NCBI GenBank assembly: GCA_003134045.1
Contig: PLAH01000189.1
Coordinates: forward strand, 15,231 to 64,461
Length of the DNA stretch: 49,231 nucleotides
Direction: 5' to 3'
Source of the DNA: Gammaproteobacteria bacterium
Lineage (GTDB): Bacteria > Pseudomonadota > Gammaproteobacteria > Steroidobacterales > Steroidobacteraceae
This document shows, in pieces, positions 41,968-49,231 of this stretch; positions within the stretch are counted from its first letter, which is position 1, and each line of letters opens with the position of its first letter. The notes beneath the pieces were generated by a model. That model was not told the origin of the DNA, made no database searches, and worked only from the letters and a program-made list of their open reading frames with translations. The position numbers were made by a program, and so were the translations under genes.

Positions 41968-42282
41968 ATGCACCACCTAATCTTCCGCCGCGACATCCGC
42001 AACGGCATTGCGCCCATGTCGCTTTCCATTCTGTCGGCAGCGCTGGCTCCGACGCTGACATTTGCGCAAGCCTCCCCGTTCATGACGGGAGCCACGGCTC
42101 TTCAAACCAATATCCTCGCGTGGCTGACGCCCGTCGCGATCATTCTCGTCATGGTGCTGGGGGCCATGGCGATGGCGAACCGCATGTCGTGGGGGTGGTG
42201 CATCGGCGCGATTCTGGGGATTGCGATCGCTTTCGGGGCGCCGCAGATCGTGACCTGGATCCGCGGCATGTTTGGCGTTTAG
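41968..42282 (+). CDS. virB2: VirB2-like pilin of a type IV secretion system
   Basis: 104 residues from ATG 41968 with AAAGGAA upstream. A long signal region (ending near FAQASPF) is followed by two hydrophobic helices, NILAWLTPVAIILVMVLGAM and SWGWCIGAILGIAIAFGAPQ, the layout of VirB2/TrbC prepilins. Cleaved subunits form the conjugative pilus. It is the first gene of the tight virB cluster; virB3 follows eight bases later. Confidence 0.85.
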   Translation: MHHLIFRRDIRNGIAPMSLSILSAALAPTLTFAQASPFMTGATALQTNILAWLTPVAIILVMVLGAMAMANRMSWGWCIGAILGIAIAFGAPQIVTWIRGMFGV

Positions 42283-42290
42283 GGGGCGAT

Positions 42291-42656
42291 ATGAACGACA
42301 CCGGCCCAGGTCTTACCGTCGACCCGCTGTTCGTGGGCGCGACTCGGCCGCCCATGCGATGGGGCGTCACTTATTCGGCGCTCCTCTTCAACATGATCTT
42401 CGTCATGGAGGCATTCTTGCTGACGAAGAACCTCCTGACGCTGCTGTTGTGCGCACCCATCCACGGGGTTTGTCTATTGCTGTGCGCACGGGACGCGCGC
42501 TTCTTCGATCTGCTCCTGCTGTGGACGCGCACTCGACTGCCCGCTTTCTTTGCCAACTATCGCATCTGGCGGGCGAGCAGTTATTGCCCGCTGGTCATCG
42601 AGGCTGCCGACCATCGGGCGCGGCGCCGGCGAGAGGAGCCGTCATGCGCTCTTTGA
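42291..42656 (+). CDS. virB3: VirB3-like inner membrane protein
   Basis: 121 residues from ATG 42291. The VirB3 opening (LTVDPLFVGATRPPMRWGVT) is followed by one or two membrane helices (FVMEAFLLTKNLLTLLLCAP, HGVCLLLCARDARFFDLLLL). The C-terminus WRASSYCPLVIEA is slightly long compared with standard VirB3 (about 100). Its end overlaps the virB4 start by 13 bases. VirB3 works with VirB4 at the inner-membrane platform. Confidence 0.85.
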   Translation: MNDTGPGLTVDPLFVGATRPPMRWGVTYSALLFNMIFVMEAFLLTKNLLTLLLCAPIHGVCLLLCARDARFFDLLLLWTRTRLPAFFANYRIWRASSYCPLVIEAADHRARRRREEPSCAL

Positions 42657-45172
42657 ACAGGGGGGCGGCCGCGAGACGAGAGTTCACGGCGGGCGATCGG
42701 ATTCCGTACGTCGCCCATGTCGCGCCGCACGTGCTACGTACGGAGTTCGGCGATTACTTGCAGACGTTTCGTCTGGGCGGGGCCAGTTTCGAGACGAACG
42801 ACGACGACGAACTCAACAATTGGCACGAGCGGCTGAATGTACTGTGGCGGAACATCGCCGCGTCCGGGGTCGCTCTGTGGACGCACACCGTGCGTCGCCG
42901 CGCTCCCGCGACCGGCCATGACCACGGTAGCGTGCCGAGCGCTTCCTGCAGCTCACCGGCCGCGAGACGCCGGTGGTATTTCGCGGATCATTTGCGTGCA
43001 CGGTACCAGCGCCGGATCTTCGAGGAGACCTTGATGCAGAACGAGATCTATCTGAGCGTCGTGCTGCGTCCGGTGTCCGGCGCCGCGATCGGCACGTTGT
43101 CACGACTGCTCACCCGTACACGGCGCCGCGCTTCTCGATTCGAACTCGTCGATGCGCTGGATGCCTGCGACAAGCTGGCGCAGACGTTGTCTGCGTCATT
43201 GGCGAGGTACGAGCCCGAGCGACTGGGCTGTTACCGTCACGGCGGCGCCTGGTGCTCCTCGCTATTGGAATTCCTCGGCTTGCTCATCAATTCGGAATGG
43301 CAGCGTATGCCGTTGCCGCGCGTGCCGCTCAATCGGGTGCTGGCGAGCGGCCGATTGCTTTTCGGCACCGAAACCATCGAGTACCGCACGCCCACGGAGA
43401 CGCGGGCCGGAGCGATGTTGGGAATCAAAGAGTACCCGACCCCAACCACCGTGGGAATGTACAACGCGCTGTTGTCGGCGCCTCTGTCGTTCGTACTGAC
43501 CCAGTCCTTCACGTTTCTGGCGAAGTCGACAGGGCAGGCGCTGCTGCAGCGGCAATTCAATCGGATGGCGAACGCCGGCGACTTCGCGGTGTCGCAGGCC
43601 GCGGAGCTCAAGGTCGCACTGGATGCCTTGACGAGCAACGAATTCGTGATGGGGGATCATCATTTCTCGCTGCAAATCCTGTCCGATGTGGGCGCGCCGG
43701 CCGGTCCGTCCGGTGCGGGCAGGCTGAAAGCGCTCAATGACGACGTGGCTCTGGCGCGCAGCTTGCTCGCGGACACGGGCATGCTCGTGGCTCGGGAGGA
43801 TCTGGCACTCGAGGCCGCGTTTTGGGCGCAGCTCCCGGGGAATTTCGCGACGCGGCCGCGCAAGGCACCGATCACGTCGAGGAATCTTGCGGCGATGGCG
43901 CCGTTCCACAACCACCCGATGGGTCGAGCGGCCGGCAATCACTGGGGAGAGGCGTTGACCCTGTTGGTCACGAGCGCACGGTCCCCATACTACTTTTCGC
44001 TGCATGCCAGCGATCCCGCGGACCCAGAGGGCAGCCGCAAGGACACCGGGCACACGCTGATCTGCGGACCCACGGGGTCGGGAAAAACCGTGCTGATCGG
44101 CTATTTGATCGCGATGCTGGCACGGCAGGGGGTAACGCAAGTCGTGTTCGACAAGGATCGCGGTCTGGAAATACTCGTGCGCGCCCTGGGCGGCGACTAC
44201 TTCCCGCTCCGGGACGGCGTGCCGACCGGATTCAACCCGCTACAACTTCCGCCGACGCCGGCCAACGTCGAATTCCTGAAGGTTTGGTTGAACGAGTTGA
44301 GCGGCTCGAGTTCGCGGCCGGGCGGTCCGGGACATTCGGCCCGTCAGCAGGCCGACCTCGATCAGGCGTTGCGCGGCACCTTGGCGCTCGATGCGCCGGA
44401 CCGTCGCTTGTCGAGGCTCGTCGAATTTCTGGATCCCACGGATCCGGAGGGCCTGCACGCACGCTTGTCGAGGTGGAGCGCGGCGTGCCGCGGAGACTAC
44501 GCGTGGGCATTCGATAATCCGGACGATTCCGCTTGTTCGCGCGTTGCAGCCGGCGCGGTCATCGGTTTCGACGTGACCGAGTTTCTCGACCATTCTCTGA
44601 CTCGCTCGCCGATCACCTTGTATTTGTTCCACCTCGTGCGGCAGCTGTTGGATGGACGGCGCCTGGTATGTTGGATGGACGAGTTCTGGCGGCTGCTGGC
44701 CGACTCCGCGTTCGAGAGATTTGCGAAGGACGGCCCCAAAACGTGGAGGAAACTGAACGGCGTCATGTGCCTCGCGACGCAAAGCACCAGCGACATACTC
44801 GCAAGCCCGATTTGCCGCACGCTCGTCGAGCAAACGCCGACCAAGGTGTTCTTCCCCAATGCGGACGCCGACCATCACGAGTACACCGTGGGCTTCGGGC
44901 TGACGGAGCGGGAATTCCGTCTGTTGAAAGATCAGCTCGAGCCCGGGTCGCGCATGTTCTTGGTCAAGCAAGCACATCACAGCGTCGTCTGCCGGCTCGA
45001 CCTGCAGGGCTTCGAGGGAGAACTCTCGGTCATCTCCGGCCGAATCGGTCAGGTGGCGGCCATGAACGAAATCATCTCGAATCTCGGTCCGGAACCCGAG
45101 GACTGGGTGCCGGCCTTCATGGCGATGAACTCCGCAAACCCTGCGGCATCGCCCGAGTTGTCACAAACCTGA
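42644..45172 (+). CDS. virB4: VirB4 ATPase
   Basis: 842 residues from ATG 42644, with GAGAGGAG upstream. N-terminal VirB4 domain with HVLRTEFGDYLQTFRLGGAS and the later LGIKEYPTPTTVGMYNALLS; the C-terminal RecA-like ATPase has Walker A CGPTGSGKTVLIGYL (about 475-489) and Walker B LVCWMDEFW (about 674). It also has VMCLATQSTSDILASPICRT and the VirB4 end motif YTVGFGLTEREF. It powers pilus assembly. Residues about 85-115 (HTVRRRAPATGHDHGSVPS and following) look unlike the family and may reflect a pair of compensating frameshifts in the gene; otherwise intact. Confidence 0.95.
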   Translation: MRSLNRGAAARREFTAGDRIPYVAHVAPHVLRTEFGDYLQTFRLGGASFETNDDDELNNWHERLNVLWRNIAASGVALWTHTVRRRAPATGHDHGSVPSASCSSPAARRRWYFADHLRARYQRRIFEETLMQNEIYLSVVLRPVSGAAIGTLSRLLTRTRRRASRFELVDALDACDKLAQTLSASLARYEPERLGCYRHGGAWCSSLLEFLGLLINSEWQRMPLPRVPLNRVLASGRLLFGTETIEYRTPTETRAGAMLGIKEYPTPTTVGMYNALLSAPLSFVLTQSFTFLAKSTGQALLQRQFNRMANAGDFAVSQAAELKVALDALTSNEFVMGDHHFSLQILSDVGAPAGPSGAGRLKALNDDVALARSLLADTGMLVAREDLALEAAFWAQLPGNFATRPRKAPITSRNLAAMAPFHNHPMGRAAGNHWGEALTLLVTSARSPYYFSLHASDPADPEGSRKDTGHTLICGPTGSGKTVLIGYLIAMLARQGVTQVVFDKDRGLEILVRALGGDYFPLRDGVPTGFNPLQLPPTPANVEFLKVWLNELSGSSSRPGGPGHSARQQADLDQALRGTLALDAPDRRLSRLVEFLDPTDPEGLHARLSRWSAACRGDYAWAFDNPDDSACSRVAAGAVIGFDVTEFLDHSLTRSPITLYLFHLVRQLLDGRRLVCWMDEFWRLLADSAFERFAKDGPKTWRKLNGVMCLATQSTSDILASPICRTLVEQTPTKVFFPNADADHHEYTVGFGLTEREFRLLKDQLEPGSRMFLVKQAHHSVVCRLDLQGFEGELSVISGRIGQVAAMNEIISNLGPEPEDWVPAFMAMNSANPAASPELSQT

Positions 45173-45182
45173 GGAAAACGCC

Positions 45183-45896
45183 ATGGTCGTCATCAGTCCG
45201 CGTGCTCTGGCTGCAGTCGCTCTGCTGTCGATGTCGGCAATGCCTTCGGCTCGGGCACAGTGGGCGGTCGTCGACGCGCCGGCCATCGTGCAGCTCATTC
45301 AGGAGGTTCAGACCATGGAGCAGCAGCTGCAGACCACCCGCGACCAGCTCGCCCAGGCGAAGCAGGCGTTGCAGACCATGACGGGCGGGCGCGGGATGCA
45401 GCGCCTGCTGGGCGGAACGCCGCGCAACTACTTGCCGTCGAATGGGTCGCAGCTCACGGCTGCGATGCAAGGCGTCGACGGGGGCTATCCGGCGCTGGCT
45501 TCCGACGTTCGCAGTGCGCTGGGAAATATCGCGGTGCTGTCGCCCGCGCAATTGTCGACGCTCTCCACCGCAGATCAACAGCGCGTGTTGGCAGGGCGTC
45601 GGGCGAGCGCTCTGCAACAAGCGGTTGCGCAAGAAGCATTGGTCAATGTCAGTGGGCGGTTTGCGTCCATTCAAACCTTGGTGGACGCGATCTCGACCGC
45701 AACCGATCAGAAAGCCATCCTCGATCTGCAGGCCCGGATCGTGGCGGAACTCGGGATGCTGCAGAACGAACAAACCAAGCTGCAGATATTGCGTCAGGTC
45801 AGCCAGGCCCAGGAGTCGGCCAACCAGCAGCAGGAGCGAGAGCAGCTCATCGCGGAGCACGGCAACTTTGCCACTCGATTTCGACCCACGCCGTAA
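45183..45896 (+). CDS. virB5: VirB5-like minor pilin
   Basis: 237 residues. A signal peptide (ALLSMSAMPSARAQ) is followed by a helical bundle with coiled-coil character: IQLIQEVQTMEQQLQTTRDQ-like early helix and a late helix NEQTKLQILRQVSQAQES. This is the standard VirB5/TrbJ layout (periplasmic pilus tip protein). It lies 10 bases after virB4 and 20 bases before virB6. Confidence 0.88.
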   Translation: MVVISPRALAAVALLSMSAMPSARAQWAVVDAPAIVQLIQEVQTMEQQLQTTRDQLAQAKQALQTMTGGRGMQRLLGGTPRNYLPSNGSQLTAAMQGVDGGYPALASDVRSALGNIAVLSPAQLSTLSTADQQRVLAGRRASALQQAVAQEALVNVSGRFASIQTLVDAISTATDQKAILDLQARIVAELGMLQNEQTKLQILRQVSQAQESANQQQEREQLIAEHGNFATRFRPTP

Positions 45897-45916
45897 CCGA
45901 CTTAAGGAACGCTATC

Positions 45917-46945
45917 ATGGGATTCTTCGCCACATTCTGGGCTTGGCTGAACGGTCAGCTTGCGACGTACATCGGTGCGAATACCGCTCGCTTGGCGAGC
46001 GCGCTCGAGCCTGCCGTCGTGACGCTCGCGACGGTCTACGTAATGGTCTGGGGCTATCTGCATCTGACCGGGAAAATCGACGAACCGCTGACCACGGGCC
46101 TGAAGCGCATCGCCATGCTGGCACTCGTTCTGGGCGTAGGACTGCGCCTGTGGCTGTACAACACCGTCATCGTCGACACTTTTTACACGGCGCCGACCCA
46201 GCTGGCCGCGGCTGTCGTCGGCAGCGGCGACCCGATCGGTACCATCGACACGATTTGGGAGCGCGGCGGCTCCGTCGCAGGCAACCTATGGACCAAGAGC
46301 GGGGGCGGGATGTTTTCCGGCATTGGCTTCAGCATTGCCGGCGCGGCCGTGTGGTGCCTGGTCGGCCTGCTGTGCGTCTACGCCATGTTTCTGATCGCGC
46401 TGTCCAGCGTCGCGTTGGCGGTGTTGCTGGCGCTGGGCCCGCTGTTCATCGCCTCGCTGCTCTTCGATGCCACGAAGCGATTCTTTTCGGCCTGGATCGC
46501 CCAGTTGGCCAACTACGGTCTCATCACTATTTTGACCGTCATGGTTGCCGCTCTCTTACTGCAAGTGGTCCAGTCGTATGCAACGCAGACCGCCGCCCGC
46601 GGCTCCGCCATCCTGACCGTCGATGCCTTGAACATGATGCTGATCGCGGTGCTCGTCTTCTTGATTCTGCGTCAGGTCATGCCGATCGCGTCGGGTCTGG
46701 CGGGCGGATTGGCACTGAGCACCTTCGGGTCGGCGGGCCGGGCGGTTGGTCTGGGTATCCGCGGGGGATTCGCTGCGGCCAGCAAGGCCGACAAGCTCCC
46801 CCCTCTCGTCGTGGGCTCGTTCGGCATGCTCAACCGCGAGTCGCGCCGTTCCGTGCGCGGAGCGGCCGCCCAGTCGGCACGCAACGCCATGGGCGAGACA
46901 GCGGCTGGCGCCGATATGCCCGGTCAATGGCGAAATAATCGATGA
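45917..46945 (+). CDS. virB6: VirB6-like polytopic inner membrane protein
   Basis: 342 residues. Five to seven membrane helices, including VTLATVYVMVWGYLHLTGKI and VWCLVGLLCVYAMFLIALSS, then LAVLLALGPLFIASLLFDAT, the core conserved in VirB6/TrbL. The C-terminal about 70 residues are hydrophilic, small-residue rich. VirB6 forms the inner part of the DNA channel. Position within virB5-virB7-virB8 confirms the assignment. Confidence 0.9.
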   Translation: MGFFATFWAWLNGQLATYIGANTARLASALEPAVVTLATVYVMVWGYLHLTGKIDEPLTTGLKRIAMLALVLGVGLRLWLYNTVIVDTFYTAPTQLAAAVVGSGDPIGTIDTIWERGGSVAGNLWTKSGGGMFSGIGFSIAGAAVWCLVGLLCVYAMFLIALSSVALAVLLALGPLFIASLLFDATKRFFSAWIAQLANYGLITILTVMVAALLLQVVQSYATQTAARGSAILTVDALNMMLIAVLVFLILRQVMPIASGLAGGLALSTFGSAGRAVGLGIRGGFAAASKADKLPPLVVGSFGMLNRESRRSVRGAAAQSARNAMGETAAGADMPGQWRNNR

Positions 46946-46974
46946 ATTGAGAGCGGTACACCAAGGAGGGTGTC

Positions 46975-47190
46975 ATGCGTGCATGGGTATTCTTGTTCTC
47001 GCTGCTGCCGGCGTGTGCGTCGCAGGGAGTCCGCTGCGACGGACATTTGCAGCCGGTCAACTTGCCGGTCTCGGATGCGACGAAGGCGGTGGGTGCTGTG
47101 GGCGATGCCGGCTCCGCCGATGTTGTCGATGCTGGCCGTCGCGCCCGGGGTGGCGGGACGGCCGGAGCACCGGCCGGGCGGATCCCATGA
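46975..47190 (+). CDS. VirB7-like lipoprotein
   Basis: 71 residues. Excellent ribosome site (AAGGAGG) before ATG 46975. Short signal MRAWVFLFSLLPACAS with a lipobox LPAC, then VRCDGHLQPVNLPV, a pattern I associate with small lipoproteins between virB6 and virB8 in island-type conjugation systems. The second half is low-complexity Gly/Ala/Arg. Its stop overlaps the virB8 ATG (ATGA at 47187-47190). VirB7 normally tethers VirB9 in the outer membrane core. Confidence 0.72.
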   Translation: MRAWVFLFSLLPACASQGVRCDGHLQPVNLPVSDATKAVGAVGDAGSADVVDAGRRARGGGTAGAPAGRIP

Positions 47191-47909
47191 GCGCGTCGCA
47201 AGCGTTGCAGGACTATTTCCGCGAGGCCGATTCCTGGGACGCCGACAAAGCCGCGGCTCTTCGCCGCAGCGCCGTCGTTGCGTGGCGGGTGGCCGCTGCA
47301 GGCTGGGTTTGCGCCATCGCCGGCGCCGCGGCGATCGTCGCGTTGACTCCCCTGAAACGAGTCGAACCCTTCGTCATGCGGGTCGACAACACCACGGGGA
47401 TCGTGGACGTCGTCCCGATCTACGCCGGCGGCGCGGCGCCGGAAGAGGCAGTGACTCGCTATTTTCTGTCGCACTACATCACCGTCTGCGAGCGCTTCAA
47501 TTTCGCGACGGCCGAAAGCGATTACGACGAGTGCGGGGCCTTCCACTCCGCCCAACGCAATCAAGCCTGGTATGCGCAGTGGACGGCCTCGAATCCCGCC
47601 TCCCCCCTCAACGTGTACAAGGACGGCAGCGTGGTGCGCGCGCAAGTGACGGCGGTCAGCTTTTTTACGCGTTCGAGCGGGCTCTCCGATCTGGCTCAGG
47701 TTCGATACTTGAAGGCGGTCCGGCATACCGGCGGCGCCGACGAGACATTCAGTCATTGGGTTGCCACGGTGCAATACGCGTATGGAGTGCCGGCAAAGGA
47801 CCCGAAGACGCGGCGCTGGAACCCGCTGGGATTCAAGGTGCTGGATTTCAGAGCGGAGCCCGAAGTGTCGATCGAAGCGGCGTCCGGCAAGGATTCACGC
47901 CATGAATGA
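47187..47909 (+). CDS. virB8: VirB8-like assembly protein
   Basis: 240 residues. A short cytoplasmic N-terminus (ASQALQDYFREADSWDADKA) is followed by one membrane helix (about residues 31-53, VAAAGWVCAIAGAAAIVALT) and the periplasmic NTF2-like domain. That domain shows RVEPFVMRVDNTTGIVDVVP, YFLSHYITVCERFNF and NPLGFKVLDFRAEPEV. Fully typical VirB8. Overlaps virB9 by eight bases. Confidence 0.93.
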   Translation: MSASQALQDYFREADSWDADKAAALRRSAVVAWRVAAAGWVCAIAGAAAIVALTPLKRVEPFVMRVDNTTGIVDVVPIYAGGAAPEEAVTRYFLSHYITVCERFNFATAESDYDECGAFHSAQRNQAWYAQWTASNPASPLNVYKDGSVVRAQVTAVSFFTRSSGLSDLAQVRYLKAVRHTGGADETFSHWVATVQYAYGVPAKDPKTRRWNPLGFKVLDFRAEPEVSIEAASGKDSRHE

Positions 47910-48747
47910 CGGGCGCGGCCGGAGCAATGCGAGGCGTCTATTGCTCGTGTCCGCGCTGACCCTGCACGCCTCGCTCCATTCGCTCGAGCCGCGCGCCGAA
48001 CTTGCGCCGCCGCGAGGGGCCGTGGACAGCCGGGTGCGGGTGGCGGCTTACGACAGCGAACAGGTGTATCGCCTTCGAGGATTCGTCGGCTATCAAATCG
48101 ATTTCGAATTCGAGGCGGGCGAGACATTCGTCGGACTGGGCGCCGGGGATATCGACGGATTGTCGTACTTCGGACAGGGCAATCATTTGTTCTTGAAACC
48201 CAGGGCGGCCAAGGTGGCGACCAATATCACCGTGCTGACCAATCGGCGGCATTATCAATTCGACTACGCGGTTCTGGCGCAGCGCCCGAGCAAGGAGGAT
48301 CCCGACGCCGTATTCGCGCTGCGCTTTTCTTACCCGATGTCCGCATCGCAGGCCGCGGCGGAGGATGCGGCGCGGCACATCGACGCCGACTTGGGCAGGG
48401 CATCGATACGGCAGCCTCGGAATTTCGACTACTGGTATTGCGGCGTCGCTGCCCTGCGGCCGATCTCGGCCTCGGACGATGCGATACACACGCGCTTGCG
48501 CTTCGCGGCGACTGCCGATTTGCCGGCCATATTCCTGCGTAACGAGGATGACACCGAGTCGCTCGTGAATTACAGCATGGAGAACGGCGACGTGGTCATC
48601 CATCGGGTCGGGCGCCGGTTCATTCTTCGGCGTGGCAAGTTGTGGGGATGCCTCGTCAACAAGGGATTCGCCGGTGCCGGCATTCGACTCGACTCCGGTA
48701 CCGTAACGCCCGATGTCGAGCGACGGGTGCAAGGGGGCGTGCCATGA
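47902..48747 (+). CDS. virB9: VirB9-like outer-membrane core component
   Basis: 281 residues. Signal peptide (LLLVSALTLHASLHS), then the VirB9 N-terminal domain (GFVGYQIDFEFEAGETFVGL, GNHLFLKPRAAKVATNITVL) and C-terminal domain (ATADLPAIFLRNEDDTESLV, VHRVGRRFILRRG-like). VirB9 forms the core complex with VirB7 and VirB10. The stop overlaps the virB10 ATG (ATGA at 48744-48747). Confidence 0.93.
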   Translation: MNDGRGRSNARRLLLVSALTLHASLHSLEPRAELAPPRGAVDSRVRVAAYDSEQVYRLRGFVGYQIDFEFEAGETFVGLGAGDIDGLSYFGQGNHLFLKPRAAKVATNITVLTNRRHYQFDYAVLAQRPSKEDPDAVFALRFSYPMSASQAAAEDAARHIDADLGRASIRQPRNFDYWYCGVAALRPISASDDAIHTRLRFAATADLPAIFLRNEDDTESLVNYSMENGDVVIHRVGRRFILRRGKLWGCLVNKGFAGAGIRLDSGTVTPDVERRVQGGVP

Positions 48748-49231
48748 GCGGCGAGGAGCGAGCGCCTGAGGGTATCGCGGGCGAGCGCGACGTGCATTCC
48801 GTCGCGCGCGTGTCGTCCGCTCAATCGCGTATGAGCAACTTGTTGGCGGTGGGGCTCATGAGCGCCCTTGGATTGGGCTCGCTCACCTGGTATTACGCGA
48901 ATGCGCTGAAGCGGCAGGACCGGATCAAACAAAACGCATCGGCGGCCTCGGCCGGCAGGATTCAGGGCGACCTGCCGTTGCCGAGCTTGGGCCGCATCGA
49001 TCCGCCGGCTCCTTTGCCATCGAACCCGGCGGATCAGGTTTCTCAAAGCGCGGCACCATTGGCCGAGATTCCGCTGGCGCCCGATTCGTCCGTCATCGCC
49101 TACGGCAGCCCTCCACCCAAAACGCCGTCGCAACTGGCGACGGACCGTGAGTTGTCGGGCGCGGTATTCGCGCCGCAGAGCACCGCCGCGCCGGCGGCGG
49201 CCGCCGCGAATGGTGCGCAGGCCCTGGGACC
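48744..49231 (+). CDS. virB10: VirB10-like protein, 5' part (continues beyond window)
   Basis: The first 162 residues are visible. A short cytoplasmic N-terminus is followed by one membrane helix (about residues 32-51, NLLAVGLMSALGLGSLTWYY) and a Pro-rich periplasmic stretch (LPSLGRIDPPAPLPSNPADQ), all as in VirB10/TrbI. The conserved beta-barrel/antenna domain lies outside the window. VirB10 spans both membranes and couples ATP use to the outer channel. virB11 and virD4 are expected further right but not seen. Confidence 0.9.
   Translation, partial: MSGEERAPEGIAGERDVHSVARVSSAQSRMSNLLAVGLMSALGLGSLTWYYANALKRQDRIKQNASAASAGRIQGDLPLPSLGRIDPPAPLPSNPADQVSQSAAPLAEIPLAPDSSVIAYGSPPPKTPSQLATDRELSGAVFAPQSTAAPAAAAANGAQALG

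Overview
The window is high-GC DNA from a Gram-negative bacterium, most likely a gammaproteobacterium. The evidence is a TonB-dependent receptor, a DUF3570 outer-membrane barrel, a CTGT-N8-ACAG LexA box and a VirB-type secretion operon. A Steroidobacteraceae- or Xanthomonadales-like host is only a guess from gene style. No tRNA, rRNA, CRISPR array or intact transposase was recognised.

Region 1 (1-11.1 kb) is a defence and addiction patchwork. It holds the 3' part of a TOTE-type superfamily II helicase, two Fic enzymes with their own inhibitory motif and a C-terminal winged helix, remnants of several toxin-antitoxin pairs (DUF433/DUF5615, an 85-aa protein with a frameshifted partner, Phd/VapC), and a DprA-like/phosphoribosyltransferase pair directly behind a near-consensus LexA box. 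Between them lie an HTH-MmyB regulator and decayed pieces of a quinoprotein dehydrogenase and an ABC permease.

Region 2 (11.1-15.3 kb) carries a compact minus-strand operon, TlpA-like thioredoxin > DUF4266 lipoprotein > DUF3570 barrel > ApbE flavin transferase, which suggests an envelope redox/flavinylation system. After it come a HipA/TPR chimera remnant and an EthD-family protein.

Region 3 (15.3-28.2 kb) looks like a catabolic cluster for an amino compound, possibly D-amino acids. It has two class-III aminotransferases (one frameshifted), RidA, a PhnZ-like HD protein, a SelA/DgaE-like PLP enzyme, a GntR regulator, a class II aldolase, an APC permease, a TonB receptor, a TPR-sulfotransferase and a broken N-acyl-D-amino-acid deacylase. 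The palindrome ATTGTTGACAAT before both the PLP enzyme and the GntR gene is the likely operator. A 2 x 69 bp hairpin repeat lies in the leader of the HD-RidA-aminotransferase operon.

Region 4 (28.4-40.6 kb) mixes intact housekeeping-like genes (GFA protein, APC permease, MASE1 histidine kinase, aldo/keto reductase, polyphosphate glucokinase, D-2-hydroxyacid dehydrogenase, ABC-2 transporter) with decayed ones (ORF6N protein, MalT-like regulator, MFS transporter). Several decayed genes keep both ends but lack the middle.

Region 5 (40.7-49.2 kb) is the start of a conjugative element: ParA-like ATPase, SSB, then VirB2, B3, B4, B5, B6, B7-like, B8, B9 and the start of B10, with overlapping start/stop codons, running off the right edge.
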